Shown here piece by piece: positions 1 to 11,523 of a stretch of 64,000 bases of DNA. The DNA comes from Oegoconia quadripuncta (Eukaryota; Arthropoda; Insecta; Lepidoptera; Autostichidae). Below the pieces are notes generated by a model. That model had not been told where the DNA came from and did no database searches. It was given only the letters and a program-made list of their open reading frames with translations. Numbering within the stretch: the stretch's first letter is position 1; each line of letters opens with the position of its first letter. Made by a program: the position numbers and the translations under genes. The stretch spans positions 3,567,731-3,631,730 of the forward strand of contig OX438758.1 of assembly GCA_949316235.1 (NCBI GenBank), in the 5' to 3' direction.

Positions 1-842
1 CAATTTATCTTTTCTCTATAATAGATTAAATGCTAAAGTAAACATGTTATCCCTTAGCTATTATAAATGTAAGAACATTCTCCAGGCAGCCCTACAAATT
101 AGGTCCTACGAAGATACAGAGTAGTTATTAGGTAGTTGTATTGAAATAAAAATCAGGTTGTTAGTTATTAAATAGCTTCATTTATCTATAATTTTATTAG
201 TGCATAAATTATTTACATGAAACTGTAGATTTATATTATTTATCTGTTAGTGGTTATTTTTAAGTTTAAAATATTATATTGTGCTTTTTTCTACCTATAA
301 CATAGGAATACCTATTTCAGGCACTCGTGTTTACATACCTATGTAAGTTATTCTATGTGATTTAAATTTTGTTACTACTATGTTTGTTTGTTACTTAAGT
401 ATTTCAATAATTAAAAAAAATTGTGAATTACAACCCTGAAATTCGATAGTGACGAGCATTCGCTTAATCTTCCACGTTCGTTGTGAACAACTATTCCTAG
501 TCCTTGTTTTATCATATCACATGTGTACAGATTTTTTTTAAACCGAAAAAATATTTTGTGACTGTTTGACAATATTTTCGTATTTCAACAGGAAGCCACT
601 AAAATGATTTGTGAGGCACAACCATTAACGAACTGAGATATTTTCTCTCACTGAATGTATTATTGTTAAGTTTGATGTTAGCTGGAATTACTGTACAAAT
701 GATGGTTGCCACCAAATAGGACGAAGAAAGTATAGTCTGCTTATTGTAATACCTACCTTCAGTGAAAAATAGGGTCCTTCTGTAACAGGGGTCAAGTATC
801 AAGAAACACTCGTGGTTCAATAACATTCGCTATTCATTATCG
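1..842. other. No gene or known repeat seen
   Basis: AT-rich sequence with only short, unsupported open frames. Confidence 0.5.
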
Positions 843-1105
843 ATGTCTGTCATGATCAGTCCGTGGACAGGTGACCAAGAGGCGGCATTATAAACTGAGT
901 GGTTCCTTGCTTCGGGGGGATTAAATAGTCGGTCCCGGCGACTTTCAATTGAATCCAGTCGTTAAGCCAAGTCCGGTACGCCATGTACGGGGCGGTTAAA
1001 AAATTGACCGTCAGGTGACCACTAGCTTGACTCAAGTCCACCAATCCGCACGGTTCCAGCGTGGAGCATTATGAGGCTGTGCCCGATAGTGGGGACCAGT
1101 AAAAC
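843..1105 (+). repeat. Repeat-5 copy (5S-like head, SINE3-type?)
   Basis: GATCAGTCCGTGGACAGGTG head, then TCGTTAAGCCAAGTCCGGTA and GTGGAGCATTATGAGGC body. Confidence 0.5.
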
Positions 1106-1349
1106 TGTAGGTGATTATCAAGGAGCGTGTAACGCGTATGAGCACGCTCTATATTTTTTCACTCCGTGCCTCTATTTGATATATTGGCTCATTTTCAATT
1201 TGTCAGCATAGCGGAGAATATTGTCCCAAATAAAGTATTCTCTTGTCTAAAATATTGTGTGGTCGTAATAATACATGTCCATACCCGACATAAATAGGAA
1301 CTACAATAATATTGTGCGTATTTCTCATGCTTAGTAACAGAAACAATAT

Positions 1350-1470
1350 AATACAATACGAATACTCTTTATTGCGCAAAATAATTTACAATAATTTTTG
1401 ATGATAACAATATTATAAAACACAATTAGCCGGTCTTATCATTAAAAGCGATCTCTTGCAGACAACCTAC
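1350..1470 (-). repeat. LINE-C 3' tail
   Basis: Inverse of GGTTG..TGCAAGAGATCGCTTTTAATGAT...GCGCAATAAAGAG. The AGAGATCGCT..TTAG.GATAAGGCCG block marks this family. Confidence 0.6.
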
Positions 1471-2152
1471 AGCTATGGGACAGAAACTTGCTTAGGCGAA
1501 TCTTACGCGGCCAGTGGCATTGAGTATGGACGGAGACGGCGACGAAGTAGATTATGCAGGTCCCGGTGCGTTCTTATTTCCAGAAGTGTCACGCGGCCGT
1601 CTTATACTGGTAACTCGTATCGTCGACTGTACCTAGGGTGTATACGGTTGAGTTCTCACAGCTATACCGACGTAATGACATCTTTGGAACTTTAAGGCCT
1701 CGTTTATGGAGACACGGTTACGTTACGCGTCGCGTACTGTGGTCTATTTATACATACGTCATGTCTTGTTTCACGCGCTTGTTTGATATATCATCTGTGA
1801 TACCGATGTAAGACGTACCAGTCAGTTCCATTATTTAAGATTTTGTTTGACATTAACTTTATAATTATACTTATAGGAATTGTAGGTGTATTTCGCCAAT
1901 TATGGTTGTTGTTATTTCTAATTATTATATTTTTTTCTCTGTCTGTAATGCTTACTTGCTTGTAGCTAATAATATTATAGTGTATGGTAACTTCTGACGT
2001 GCACGCGGCGAATGCACGCGGTTCAGACTGAAAAACCGCTATTCTGCTGAGGCTCCAACCTATATATTCACTAAATAAGATAATTTTATAAGTCATGTAG
2101 TATAAATTTTTACGTGGATGAATAATTATCTTATTATTATTATTTCCGTATT
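1471..2152. other. Unassigned, partly GC-rich
   Basis: 1456-1790 is unusually rich in CG dinucleotides and stays open on the plus strand for 79 codons, but the reading (Arg- and Ser-rich, no known motif) does not look like a protein. Could be an old repeat. Confidence 0.4.
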
Positions 2153-2218
2153 CCTTTTTCTCAGAATAAGCTAGTATTATCATACCATTTACGGGCACTG
2201 AACAAGTAAATTGTATGG
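2153..2218 (+). repeat. Short repeat shared with 35227-35290
   Basis: CATACCATTTACGGGCA preceded by CTTTTTCTCAG, and followed by AACAAGTAAAT. Confidence 0.5.
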
Positions 2219-3628
2219 TTTTATTATTATATAGAGTAGAGATGGCCGCCATCACGACGGTGCATGTAGGTATTCCGTACGTAGAAGTCGGGCTTGTTCA
2301 TAAACAACACTACATATTGCCGTGCGTTTGTATTTCTGCGTGTGACGCCGTGGGTATAACACTTCTCTCGTCCCCTGCTTCTCCTTTGAGAATTCGAGTG
2401 ACACGCCATGTGACCCAACGCATAAATACGACCTTCATCCGCTGTGATACATACCGCCTCCCATTGCTGTGTTCGAGCGCCGATAACATCTTTATTAAAC
2501 ATATCATTGAAACGCTATATATCGGTGTTGCTTTATTCATCAACCTTAAGCATAAATTACCTGCTCATTCTCTTCTTTATGATAAATAGACGCAGCGTCT
2601 GACCGTCTTTTATATTTCTCTACCTATTGAACATTTCTGTTAAAACTTTGTTTTTCTAATATAATTCTTCTAGACATTGACATATATTTATTTGACACAA
2701 CACTATAACAGCAACAATTACAACATTCAGGGAGATGTTTGTATGATGAATACAGACATGTGCTTCCGTGTTATGGATGTTTTTCATTTATATATGTATT
2801 TATTTACAAAAAAAAATGAAGTTGTGTAGTTTATCAACCATCTGGTTTCTATAATACAAGCCTAGTTGCTTACTGTGGAACTAGATGGCGCCGTGTGTAT
2901 GTGCAAAGATATTTATTTATTATTATTATTAATCATTCATTCATATAGATAAAAATTAAACATTATTCTGCGTCTCCTATAAAGTATATATATACTTGAT
3001 TAATTATTATTAGACTTTCCCACTAAAGTATTCTTAACCTGTCTCCTAAATAATACAAAATAATTGACTTTCCAAACACAACATGTCACGTCAGCCGCTG
3101 TTTTTCTTTCATCGACAAGAAATATTGTGAAGCGGCGCACGTACGGAACAAAGCTTGCTATCATTCGAGGAAACTTATTCTGTTATTGCACAGGGTTGAG
3201 GGTTATGAATCGTGATGGGTCATTGTGGGCAGCTGCCAGAAATATTGCAAGTTTAGTCTGGCCGGACGAAAGGAAGACTTACATTGATCTAGTGCATGCC
3301 AGACTCTGTTGAGAACAAATAGCGTCGCTACAGTGTTGTTTACATGTGTCCAATCAGTCGTGAGTTTCGTCTTATAAAATGAACTTCCGAGGTACGCAAG
3401 CGACTGGCATGATACGTCCAGACGTGACTTCTGCTGACGTGGGGGAAGTGAGCGACGCGGGCGGATGGCGGAAGACAGCTGGCGAACAGTCCTGAACTGG
3501 TATAAAAAAATGTTTAAACGGAGCCAGCGATGCTATCGCCAATCACTAGCTCAATATAAATCTGACTTTAGTTTTCACTTGTTCTGTCTGTATTGAAATT
3601 TGTCTTGTATTTATATATACTAGCTTTC
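2219..3628. other. Unassigned
   Basis: Apart from the SINE-2 copy at 2735-2932 nothing is recognised. Open frames of up to 124 codons at 2215-2589 overlap on three frames and show no family signature. Confidence 0.4.
2735..2932 (+). repeat. SINE-2 copy without tRNA-like head
   Basis: ATGTTTGTATGATGAATACA onwards, with TATCAACCATCTGGTTTCTA and GGAACTAGATGGCGCCGTGT, ending in an ATTTATTTATT run. Confidence 0.8.
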
Positions 3629-3677
3629 CGCTCGCGGCTTCGTCCGCGTGGTACCACTTTATCGCAGTTTTTCAGGA
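3629..3677 (-). mobile_element. Helitron 3' end
   Basis: ACTAGCTTTCCGCTCGCGGC then GTCCGCGTGG: inverse of the standard terminus. Cut short by the SINE-1 copy that starts at 3678. Confidence 0.7.
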
Positions 3678-4007
3678 TTTTTTTTTTATGCACAACGGGT
3701 TTGTACTTGACCTCAATCACACCTGATGTTAAGTGAAGATGAGGTCGAAGGTGGAAGCGTACTGACCCGGATACCCCAACACATTTGGGGGACTGGCTAT
3801 CTTACCTCTGACAACCGGAACAGAATGCTATTAACATTGCTGCTTGGCGGCAGACTTAGATAACATAGTGGTAGCTAGCCAGGCGGATATTTAAAATGCC
3901 CTGCCACCAACCAAACCGAGTACTTAAACATGTACCCCGCTGGGGATCGAAGCCGCGACCTCCGAATCGTAAACCCAATGTTGTTTACATTGAGCCACGG
4001 AGGCGGT
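3678..4007 (-). repeat. SINE-1 copy, full length
   Basis: Reference copy. In SINE orientation: a tRNA-like head (CCTCCGTGGCTCAATG; B-box-like GGTTCGATCCCC, here diverged), a body with GGTTGGTGGTAGGGCATTTT and CTATTAACATTGCT, then a 3' end TCATCTTCACTTAACATCAG...GATTGAGGTCAAGT, and an A tail (T run at 3678-3687). Confidence 0.85.
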
Positions 4008-4061
4008 AAGGCGGATGAACAGTAGCATATGTCCTTTTATAGGTCTCAGTCAAATTTTAAT

Positions 4062-4330
4062 ACGATAGGTTCAGAGATTTAGTGTTGGAGAACTACCCAA
4101 CGCAGTCAGTCCTTGGATGGGTGACCACTAGTGGCATTTAAATATGAGTGTTTCCGGAGAGCACGTTCAAAAGTCGGTCCTAGTTGTTTTCAAATGAAGG
4201 CAGTCGTTAAGTCAAGTCGGTGGCTTAAAACACTTATAGTCAAGTGGTCACTAATCTGACCACCAATCCACACTGGGCCCGCGTGGTGGATAATGGCCCA
4301 TACCCGTTCCCAGTGAGAGGAGGGTGTGCC
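4062..4330 (+). repeat. Repeat-5 reference copy (5S-like head, SINE3-type?)
   Basis: CAGTCCTTGGATGGGTGACC at about 4108-4127 matches the internal control region of animal 5S rRNA (consensus near TACTTGGATGGGTGACCG). The body follows: GGCATTTAAATATGAGTGTT, AGTCGTTAAGTCAAGTCGGT, CGTGGTGGATAATGGCCCAT. The 5' half of 5S is not recognisable. Confidence 0.5.
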
Positions 4331-4413
4331 CACAACAGTATTATACCGGATCATTGCTTTATCGTAAGGAAAATTAGTCATATTAGGTAAAATAGAAGGT
4401 ATTGGCATATGTA

Positions 4414-4660
4414 ACCGCCTCCGTGACTCAATGTAAACAACATTGGGTTTACGATTCGGAGGTCGCGGGTTCGATCCCCAGCGGGGTACATGTTTAAGTA
4501 CTCGGTTTGGTTGCTGGTAGGGCATTTTAAATGTCCGTTTGGCTAGCTACCACCACCAAAAGTGTTGGGGTTTCCGGGTCAGTACGCTTCCACCTTCGAT
4601 CTCATCTTCACTTAACATCAGATGTGGTTGAGATCAAGTACTAACCCGTATAAAAAAAAA
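4414..4660 (+). repeat. SINE-1 copy with internal deletion
   Basis: Complete head with GGTTCGATCCCC and complete tail, but the middle of the body is missing between CTAGCTACCACCACC and TGTTGGGGTTTCC. Faces the copy at 3678-4007. Confidence 0.85.
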
Positions 4661-5350
4661 TAGTGTGTATTTTTTTTGATTCATGATTGACTTATCTAAA
4701 AAGACTTAGCAACACATCAAAGTAAAAAATACCGTGAAAGTGAAAGTTCGTAGTATATCTGAGCAAAACCCAGTAGAATTCTATAATGAGATCTAAAGGG
4801 AATTACTTGAAATGTAGACGCGAACGTACTCCGATACATTACTATTGGAGACGAAAATAAATTCCATGCCTTATGTACAGAAATGTACTTACCTATATCT
4901 AATCCACAGCTTTTTCACACGACTTCGCTCCTATTTCTGAGTTAATATTTTTTTAATTAGTGATATGTGGTTGCAATGTGCGCTTAGTCATATCGGTGTG
5001 ACATAAAGGAGCGACCAGCACCCGTAGCATGATTGTTTGTCGCGCGCGAGATAAACGTTTATCGCGCCTGTCATAGTACAGGCCCCTATTTCATAAACGT
5101 CACAATTGCAATTGACAATGCAATTCGAGATACATTGCTGGTTATGTTTAATCATAATACAGAGATCTCTCCATACATGCAGATTTAACCACGGAGTTGC
5201 CACTTTTTCTCCAGTAAATTGTTACTATACTCTATTATACAACGACAGCTGTTTATCGTTCAATAGAAGCGGTGTTTCAAATGTTCCAAATGAAATATAT
5301 CACTGTTCCGGATCATTCTAATATTCCATTTTTTTAAAGTTTTATTCAGT

Positions 5351-5684
5351 CCTCTCGGAGAAGGCAAAGGGATCTAAGCCCATACAGCCATGTCATATTT
5401 CTCTTATTTCTTCAATTTATTAGTCAGTTAGTCAAAACAAGTAATTCGTCGTATACTTGGCGCATACAGAGTCTAGTCATGGTCAAGTCATTCGTCAGTA
5501 AAGTGGCAAAATGCTTTACAAAAGATTTTGGCGGCTTCTTGTGGGAACCCGAAAGCTTCGTTACGCACTTTAATTTACACTTCCCTTCACTTGTATACCA
5601 TCACTAACGTTGGCTGCACAATATTCTGCCATTATTAAGCTTCAAAAGTTAGAATGCACTCGCCGAGATCCCGCCAAAAAGCCT
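5351..5684 (-). repeat. Repeat-X copy 1
   Basis: Inverse of 10851-11223 over about 330 bp: GGCAAAGGGATCTAAGCCCA, TTTGGCGGCTTCTTGTGGGA, CCGAGATCCCGCCAAAAAGC. No tRNA-like head, TIR or protein motif recognised. Confidence 0.75.
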
Positions 5685-5820
5685 CTAATATTCCAATTCC
5701 AACTGGATACGTTTTTCCCATCTCTATTTAGTCCGAGTATTCGGTGTGGCGACAACAAAGAGGTGAAAATCCAAAGAAAAATATATCCCAAGTTAGGTTG
5801 AATAGGGACACAGACAATTC

Positions 5821-5928
5821 CCCAAATATTTGGGTTTTCGGGTCAGTACGCTTCCACCTTCGGCCTCATCTTCACTTAACATCGGGTGTGATTGAGGTCA
5901 AGTGCTAACCCGTTGTGCATAAAAAAAA
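5821..5928 (+). repeat. SINE-1 3' fragment
   Basis: Only the last 100 bp or so, from GGGTTTTCGGGTCAGTACGC to the A tail. Confidence 0.8.
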
Positions 5929-6014
5929 CAGTACTATGCTGTTATGCTCATAATCCATGTTCACGGGAAAAGACAGCTTGGTCCTATTCACTCAGTGGAG
6001 ATTCACACACAAAA

Positions 6015-6295
6015 TATTAGATTATTTAGATGATAAACAATGGACATAACCAGCCCGTTCGCATAACCAGGCTATTTCACAATTAATAATGAAATATTTT
6101 AATATAAAATAATAATTTTGTAATATAAAAACCTTTTTTTTTTAAAGAGCGACCTCTCGAGTTTCTTCGTTGTTCTTCTCAGGGGAAAATTGCCTTTTGA
6201 ACAAGCAGTAGCTTTAAAAATGTAAAATCTGACTATTTTAAGTGTCCCCTGTGTAGCTACAATATAAAGCATTTTTTTATTTTGTTTTTGATTTC
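6015..6295 (+). repeat. LINE-D 3' tail
   Basis: Starts at the last codons (DDKQWT then TAA) and continues with TTTCACAATTAATAATGAAA and GTTCTTCTCAGGGGAAAATT; nearly the same as 58430-58690. Confidence 0.75.
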
Positions 6296-6327
6296 AATTA
6301 TGATTATGATTAAGCTTCACAAGCTTC

Positions 6328-6649
6328 TTTTTTTATGCACGACGGGTTCGTACTTGACCTCAATCACACCTGATGTTAAGTGAAGATGAGGTCGAAGGTG
6401 GAAGCGTACTGACCCGGAAACCCCAACACTTGGCGAACCGGGTATCTCATCACTGACAAGCGGACCACAACAATGCTATTAACATTGTGGCGGCAGATTT
6501 AGATAAGATGGTGGTAGCTAGCCAGGCGGACATTTATAATGCCCTACCACTAACCAAACCGAGTACTTAAACATGTACCTCGCTGGGGATCGAACCCGCG
6601 ACCTCCGAATCGTAAACCCAATGTTGTTTACATTGAGCCACGGAGGCGC
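6328..6649 (-). repeat. SINE-1 copy, near full length
   Basis: Tail T run at 6328, head at 6649; reads GGGGATCGAACCCGCGACCT with an intact B box. Confidence 0.85.
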
Positions 6650-6659
6650 CTACACTATT

Positions 6660-7530
6660 AAAAACCAAATGAAGTGCCTACTTGTCACTTTAATTTTTTT
6701 AGCATTATGTAGTATTAGTTAGATCAACAACATGTTGGATTTTTTACCATAAAATGTATATATAACACTCCAGGTACCAAGACGAATCTAACGACACCAT
6801 GCATTTCGAAATCGGTCAAGCCGTTTAGGGTACAGGATGCGTCAAAGAAACGGACATACATACATACATGCACACGAAAAACATTACCCTCCTTCCTTGG
6901 GCAGTCGGGTAAAAATAATTGATAAGGACAGCGAGCAAGAGAAGGAGAACGATGGCCGGACGTCCGTCGCAGCCGATGCACGCAACCCTAACTAGTTGAG
7001 TGACAACGTTCCCCACTAGGCCAAGAAGAGCGAGAGGGCGTTACAATTAGAAGAGGACGTCCGCCCCGCCCACTGCTCACGGACCGCCACTAGTTGGGAG
7101 ACTTAGTTAGGGAATAAATATAGCGATAATGTACATTTTTTTGTATTCTTGTATTCTGTTACGAACGACTACTACATGTAAAGGAGAAAATAAAAGTCTG
7201 ATAAGATAAGCCAGTGTATTAGTTTGAAGCAAGAATCACCAAGAGCGAACGCTCACCAGCAGAATAAATTTCTACATACAGTCCACTGCTGTCCCCACAA
7301 TAATATTGTATCACATATACAGACACTTCTTTTCTTCTTTTCTTTGATTATATGTATGGAATCTATGTAGATATAACACTCGTTCATGCTATAGGCTGTG
7401 CTATAGGTAGAACAAGATATCAAATCAGCTAAGAGCTTGTGGGTATGTACATCAGGGATCAATCACATGGCCATGACATAATGTGTATTATATTGTTATA
7501 TAAAATGGAAATTGTGAGAATTGTCTGGTC
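6660..7530. other. Unassigned
   Basis: Moderately GC-rich around 6940-7090, AT-rich after; no coding or repeat assignment. Confidence 0.4.
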
Positions 7531-7534
7531 TGGT

Positions 7535-7690
7535 GTGCTGGGTGGCTTCGGCGCGTAAAAAGAATAGAATAAACCCTTCTCTTCCCGTGGGTGTCGAAAA
7601 GGCGACTATGGGTCTTTCCATCAAACAACCTCAATAGATTTGCACGATTTTATGGCGAGGGATTACGCTGTCACGTGTGAATTTCGAAAG
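7535..7690 (+). repeat. Repeat-4 5' part
   Basis: CTCTTCCCGTGGGTGTCGAA through TTTGCACGATTTTATGGCGA. Confidence 0.6.
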
Positions 7691-8162
7691 GTGAGTCTAT
7701 GGTCAACTGGAAGAAATCCCGCTGTGGGATAAGTCCCCCTTTGTATTTATTAAGCGTTTACAAACAAATGACTGGTCAGCAGATAAAAACCTTTTTATTT
7801 CTGCTTTTTTTTAATTTAATTAATTACGTTATTGCACATCTAAAACTAAGGAGGTCTACAAAGGAGTATACTGATGTACTAATTCAATAAAAGACATCCG
7901 CATTTTTGGGCCAGTGTTTTGTCACCTAATAAAAGGTACACCTAAAAAAAGCCGGTACTAAAGACTATCAACTTAGCTATTCAAAAGAATTTTTGGAACC
8001 TTAGTATAGTTATAAGAAATATTTGAAAATATCGCTCTCAGAAAACATTTTGGCTCACAAACTATACAAAAACTAAATTCTTTCCAAAAAAAAAAAAAAT
8101 AGACAAGTGACAACTGACAACTGACATTTTTGACTGTGAGGTTATAATTTAAGTAGGGATAA

Positions 8163-8197
8163 CCATGGACGTAACAATCAAACTGTTACGTCCATGG
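8163..8197. repeat. Perfect 14-bp hairpin
   Basis: CCATGGACGTAACA (8163-8176) and its exact inverse (8184-8197) with a 7-nt loop. Confidence 0.9.
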
Positions 8198-8554
8198 GGA
8201 TAACAGCAACAGCGAGCGAGCGACGGACGACTCTGAAAAGAAAAAACAATTTTTCTTTGACCTAGCATCTTGTTTCCATGCGTGAGAATGCATGTGGTTA
8301 ATGTTGCCAGTATATAATTTCAAAGTTCCCCAAACCATATTTCAAACCTCTTTTGTTCTTTTCTAAAGTCCTTTAAAAATATATGTGTTAGGTTTTTAGC
8401 ACGTCTGATACTAAGAGTTCAAGACTATATTTATTAATTGAAGTGACAACAAACTGGCCCAAAGATGTATGGATCTGTGCTGTTGTCCTTTAAAGATACT
8501 ATAAAAAAACGAATAAATAACATTAATATACCACATAACCTATCCAATATACAT

Positions 8555-9133
8555 ATGTCGGGGAGATGGCGGGTTCGGGGGTGGGCGTTACTAGCGACCG
8601 GGACGCGTGCCAGTCGCGTGGTAAAGGGTGCTTGGGCAAAGGCTATATTATTGAAAGCTACTATAGGCAAATCGCAACGCATTCATATTCGATTATGATC
8701 ATGAAACCTGAGATGCTTTCTGTTCAATAGAAAACATGTGCACGCCCCACGTGCCATACAACTTGCCCCCGCGTGCACTCTGTGAAACTCAGCCGTACCT
8801 TGTCTATAGTTCCTCCTTGCTCAAATCCCATGATCAACTTCTTATTAGCTAACGACTCACCGGATTCTTCCAAGCGTCGGTGATAATAATCAAATCACTC
8901 ACAGTCGGTGATGTGTTCAGTGGAGCTCCGACTCCTTCGACGGCTGGTAGCAAAAGGTGTCTGTCATTTCGATGTGCAGACCTTATATCACCGTCAACGT
9001 CGTCACCGCTCCCCTTCCGGCGACACGAGCGCCACCAAGTTTAGTTCACATTAACCGCGTACTATGATAGTCAGTTGACCATTCGAATAATTAGTTCTAT
9101 CGCTAATTTATCGCTATCTCCGACACATATATA
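8555..9133 (+). repeat. Repeat-Y copy 1 (interrupted)
   Basis: 8555-8670 and 8875-9133 match 19712-19300 in inverse orientation (GGGCGTTACTAGCGACCGGG; TGTTCAGTGGAGCTCCGACT; TATGATAGTCAGTTGACC). About 200 bp of unrelated sequence sits between. Confidence 0.7.
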
Positions 9134-9157
9134 TAGGATGAAGTATAAATAAGTATA

Positions 9158-9997
9158 CAGGGCGTCCCAAAGTTATGGGACATGAAGGGGAAGTACCTTA
9201 AATATCGTAGATAGTGAATTTTGCTCAAAGAAGACTTTATGTTATTTTTAAAAGTTAGTAATTCTGCATTCATAGATTTTCTAAAAATTACTTGCTTCGG
9301 CTGGGAATCGAACCGACTCAAATGTGAAAAAAAAAACACCCTACTTTTATGATGCCAATCGAAAGAATAGCTAAAAAATAATAACTCTGCCTAAGTAACA
9401 TAGTATTTTACATACTATAGAAACTAAGGAACAACGTGAAATTAATCATTTTAATCAAATAAAAAACATACATGAAACTGCCGTAGTCAATTAAGTAGGT
9501 ATTTTTTTGTAAATTAATTAATTAAATGCTCAAAATGTGATCCCTCTTGTCTTACGCAAATCGCCAATCTTTTAATGAGCCCGCTGCCTGTTGATTTTCT
9601 AATCATTTTATGGTGAACACTCGATGTGATATGGCACAATTCTGTTTGCAACTCGCCTACGTTCTCGTATCGCTTTTTGTATAGCACATCTTTCACGTAT
9701 CCCCAAAAGAAGAAATCTAATCATTTTATGTTGTTCCTTTCTTTTAAAATACTATGTTACTTAGGCAGAGTTATTATTTTTTAGCTATTCTTTCGATTGG
9801 CATCATAAAAGTAGGGTGTTTTTTTTTTCACATTTGAGTCGGTTCGATTCCCAGCCGAAGCAAATAATTTTTAGAAAATCTATGAATGCAGAATTACTAA
9901 CTTTTAAAAATAACATAAAGTCTTCTTTGAGCAAAATTCACTATCTACGATATTTAAGGTACTTCCCCTTCATGTCCCATAACTTTGGGACGCCCTG
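9158..9997 (-). mobile_element. Foldback mariner/Tc1-type element with remnant transposase C-terminus
   Basis: 840 bp bounded by CAGGGCGTCCCAAAG and its inverse, each next to TA. The two arms (9158-9411 and 9746-9997, about 252 bp) are near-perfect inverted copies. The 335-bp centre reads on the minus strand, from about 9720 to 9517, as a transposase C-terminus: FFFWGYVKDVLY followed about 45 residues later by GSHFEHL. These resemble the DFFLWGYVK and HFEHLL motifs of insect mariner-like DDE transposases (family knowledge). No catalytic triad remains, so it is non-autonomous. Each arm contains GGTTCGATTCCC, a close match to a pol III B box, of unknown meaning. Confidence 0.8.
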
Positions 9998-10077
9998 TAT
10001 ACATTATCAATATTATCATATTATGGTAAATAATTAAATAAATGCTATAATACTGAGGAGAAATCATAAAGATTTCA

Positions 10078-10397
10078 ACCGCCTCCGTGGCTCAATGTAA
10101 ACAACATTGGGTTTACGATTCGGAGATCGCGGGTTCGAACCCCAGCGGGGTACATGTTTAAGTACTCGGTTTGGTTGGTGGTAGGGCATTTTAAATGCCC
10201 GCCTGGCGAGCTACCACCACCTTATCTAAATCTGCCGCCAAGCAGCAATGTTAATAGCATTGTTGTGTTCCGGTTGTCAGAGATAAGATAGCCAGTCCCT
10301 CAAATGTGTTGGGATTTCCGGGCCAGTTCGACTTCATCTTCACTAAACATCAGGTGTGATTGAGGTCAAGTACCAACCCGTGGTGCATAGAAAAAAA
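10078..10397 (+). repeat. SINE-1 copy, near full length
   Basis: Intact head (GCCTCCGTGGCTCAATG, GGTTCGAACCCC), full body, tail ending GTGCATAGAAAAAAA. Confidence 0.85.
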
Positions 10398-10680
10398 GAC
10401 AAATAATGCTCTCTTACTCTTTTCTTGAAAATTTCTAACGATGGACTTGCGTCTTCCTATTCTTTCTATCGTGGCTCTCCAAAGCTAAAGATGGTCCAGA
10501 CGTGGCCTTTTGTAAAAATTGTAACTGCAAATTGGCATCCCGATATATACATATATAAGTAATTTTACTTATCTTGATTTCATTCAATGGTAAATAAAGT
10601 TGGCAATATTTTGGCATATTTTACTACATACTATGGCAGGATTTAGCAGGTTTTTAACCAAAGTAAGGCATACTTCTCCC

Positions 10681-10792
10681 AAATATGTTGGGGTTCAATC
10701 CGAATCAGTACGCTTCCACCTTCGACTTCATCTTCACTTAACATCAGGTGTGATTGAGGTCAAGTACTAACTAAAAAAAAAACAATTTATTA
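10681..10792 (+). repeat. SINE-1 3' fragment
   Basis: From ATGTTGGGGTTCAATCCG to an A tail; 5' truncated. Confidence 0.75.
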
Positions 10793-10850
10793 GCCCGGCC
10801 ACACCATGTAACTTTAGAATTCGATGTAGGTAGGTAATTATAAATGAGAC

Positions 10851-11223
10851 AGCTTTTTGGCGGGATCTCGGTGAGTGAAGTTGCAATTTTATTTATAATT
10901 TATAATTTGTGCATTCTAACGTTTGAAGCTTAATAATGGCAGAATATTGTGCAGCAAAAGTTAGTGATGGTGTACAAGTGAAGAAATGTGTAAATTATAG
11001 TGTGTAACGAAGCTTTCGGGTGCCCACAAGAAGCCGCCAAAATTTTTGTAAAGCATTCTGCCACTTTTCTGAAGAATGACTTGACCGTGACTTTAGACTC
11101 CGTATACGCCAAGTATATACGACGAATTACTTGTTTTGACTGAGACTGACTTATAAATTGAAGAAATAAGAAAAATAACACATGGCTGTATGGGCTTAGA
11201 TCCCTTTGCCTTCTCTGAGGGGA
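10851..11223 (+). repeat. Repeat-X copy 2
   Basis: AGCTTTTTGGCGGGATCTCG to TCCCTTTGCCTTCTCTGAGG; slightly longer than copy 1 because of small insertions. Directly followed by the TA run and MITE at 11261. Confidence 0.75.
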
Positions 11224-11260
11224 CAGAATAAAACGAAAAATATATATATATATATATATA

Positions 11261-11523
11261 CAGGGTGTAACGGTTAAGTGTAGTCATATTTTAAGGGCTT
11301 GTTCTACCCATCAATACGAACAACTTTTACTATGGGGGCAACTTCGAAATCGCGAAAAAAAAATGAGCTGTTCCATAGAAAATTTCAATAACCTCCCGAT
11401 GCAATGTATGAAACAGCTGATTTTTTTTTCGCGATTTCGAAGTTGCCCCCATAGTAAAAGTTGTTCGTATTGATGGGTAGAACAAGCCCTTAAAATATGA
11501 CTACACTTAACCGTTACACCCTG
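11261..11523. mobile_element. Foldback MITE, 263 bp
   Basis: CAGGGTGTAACGGTTAAGTG at the left end is matched exactly by its inverse at the right. Arms of about 112 bp pair almost perfectly around a centre of about 35 bp. TA flanks both ends, fitting a mariner-type target, and the element sits in a TATATA run. No coding capacity. Confidence 0.85.

Noticed and set aside
2215..2589. 124-codon plus-strand frame
   Set aside because: Overlaps other long frames on the opposite strand and shows no domain; composition does not favour any one frame.
4190..4525. 111-codon minus-strand frame
   Set aside because: Runs through Repeat-5 and SINE-1; its WGSNPRPPNRKP text is translated SINE head.
9103..9339. 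78-codon frame nearly repeated at 9816-10037
   Set aside because: Both are the two inverted arms of one foldback element, not paralogous genes.
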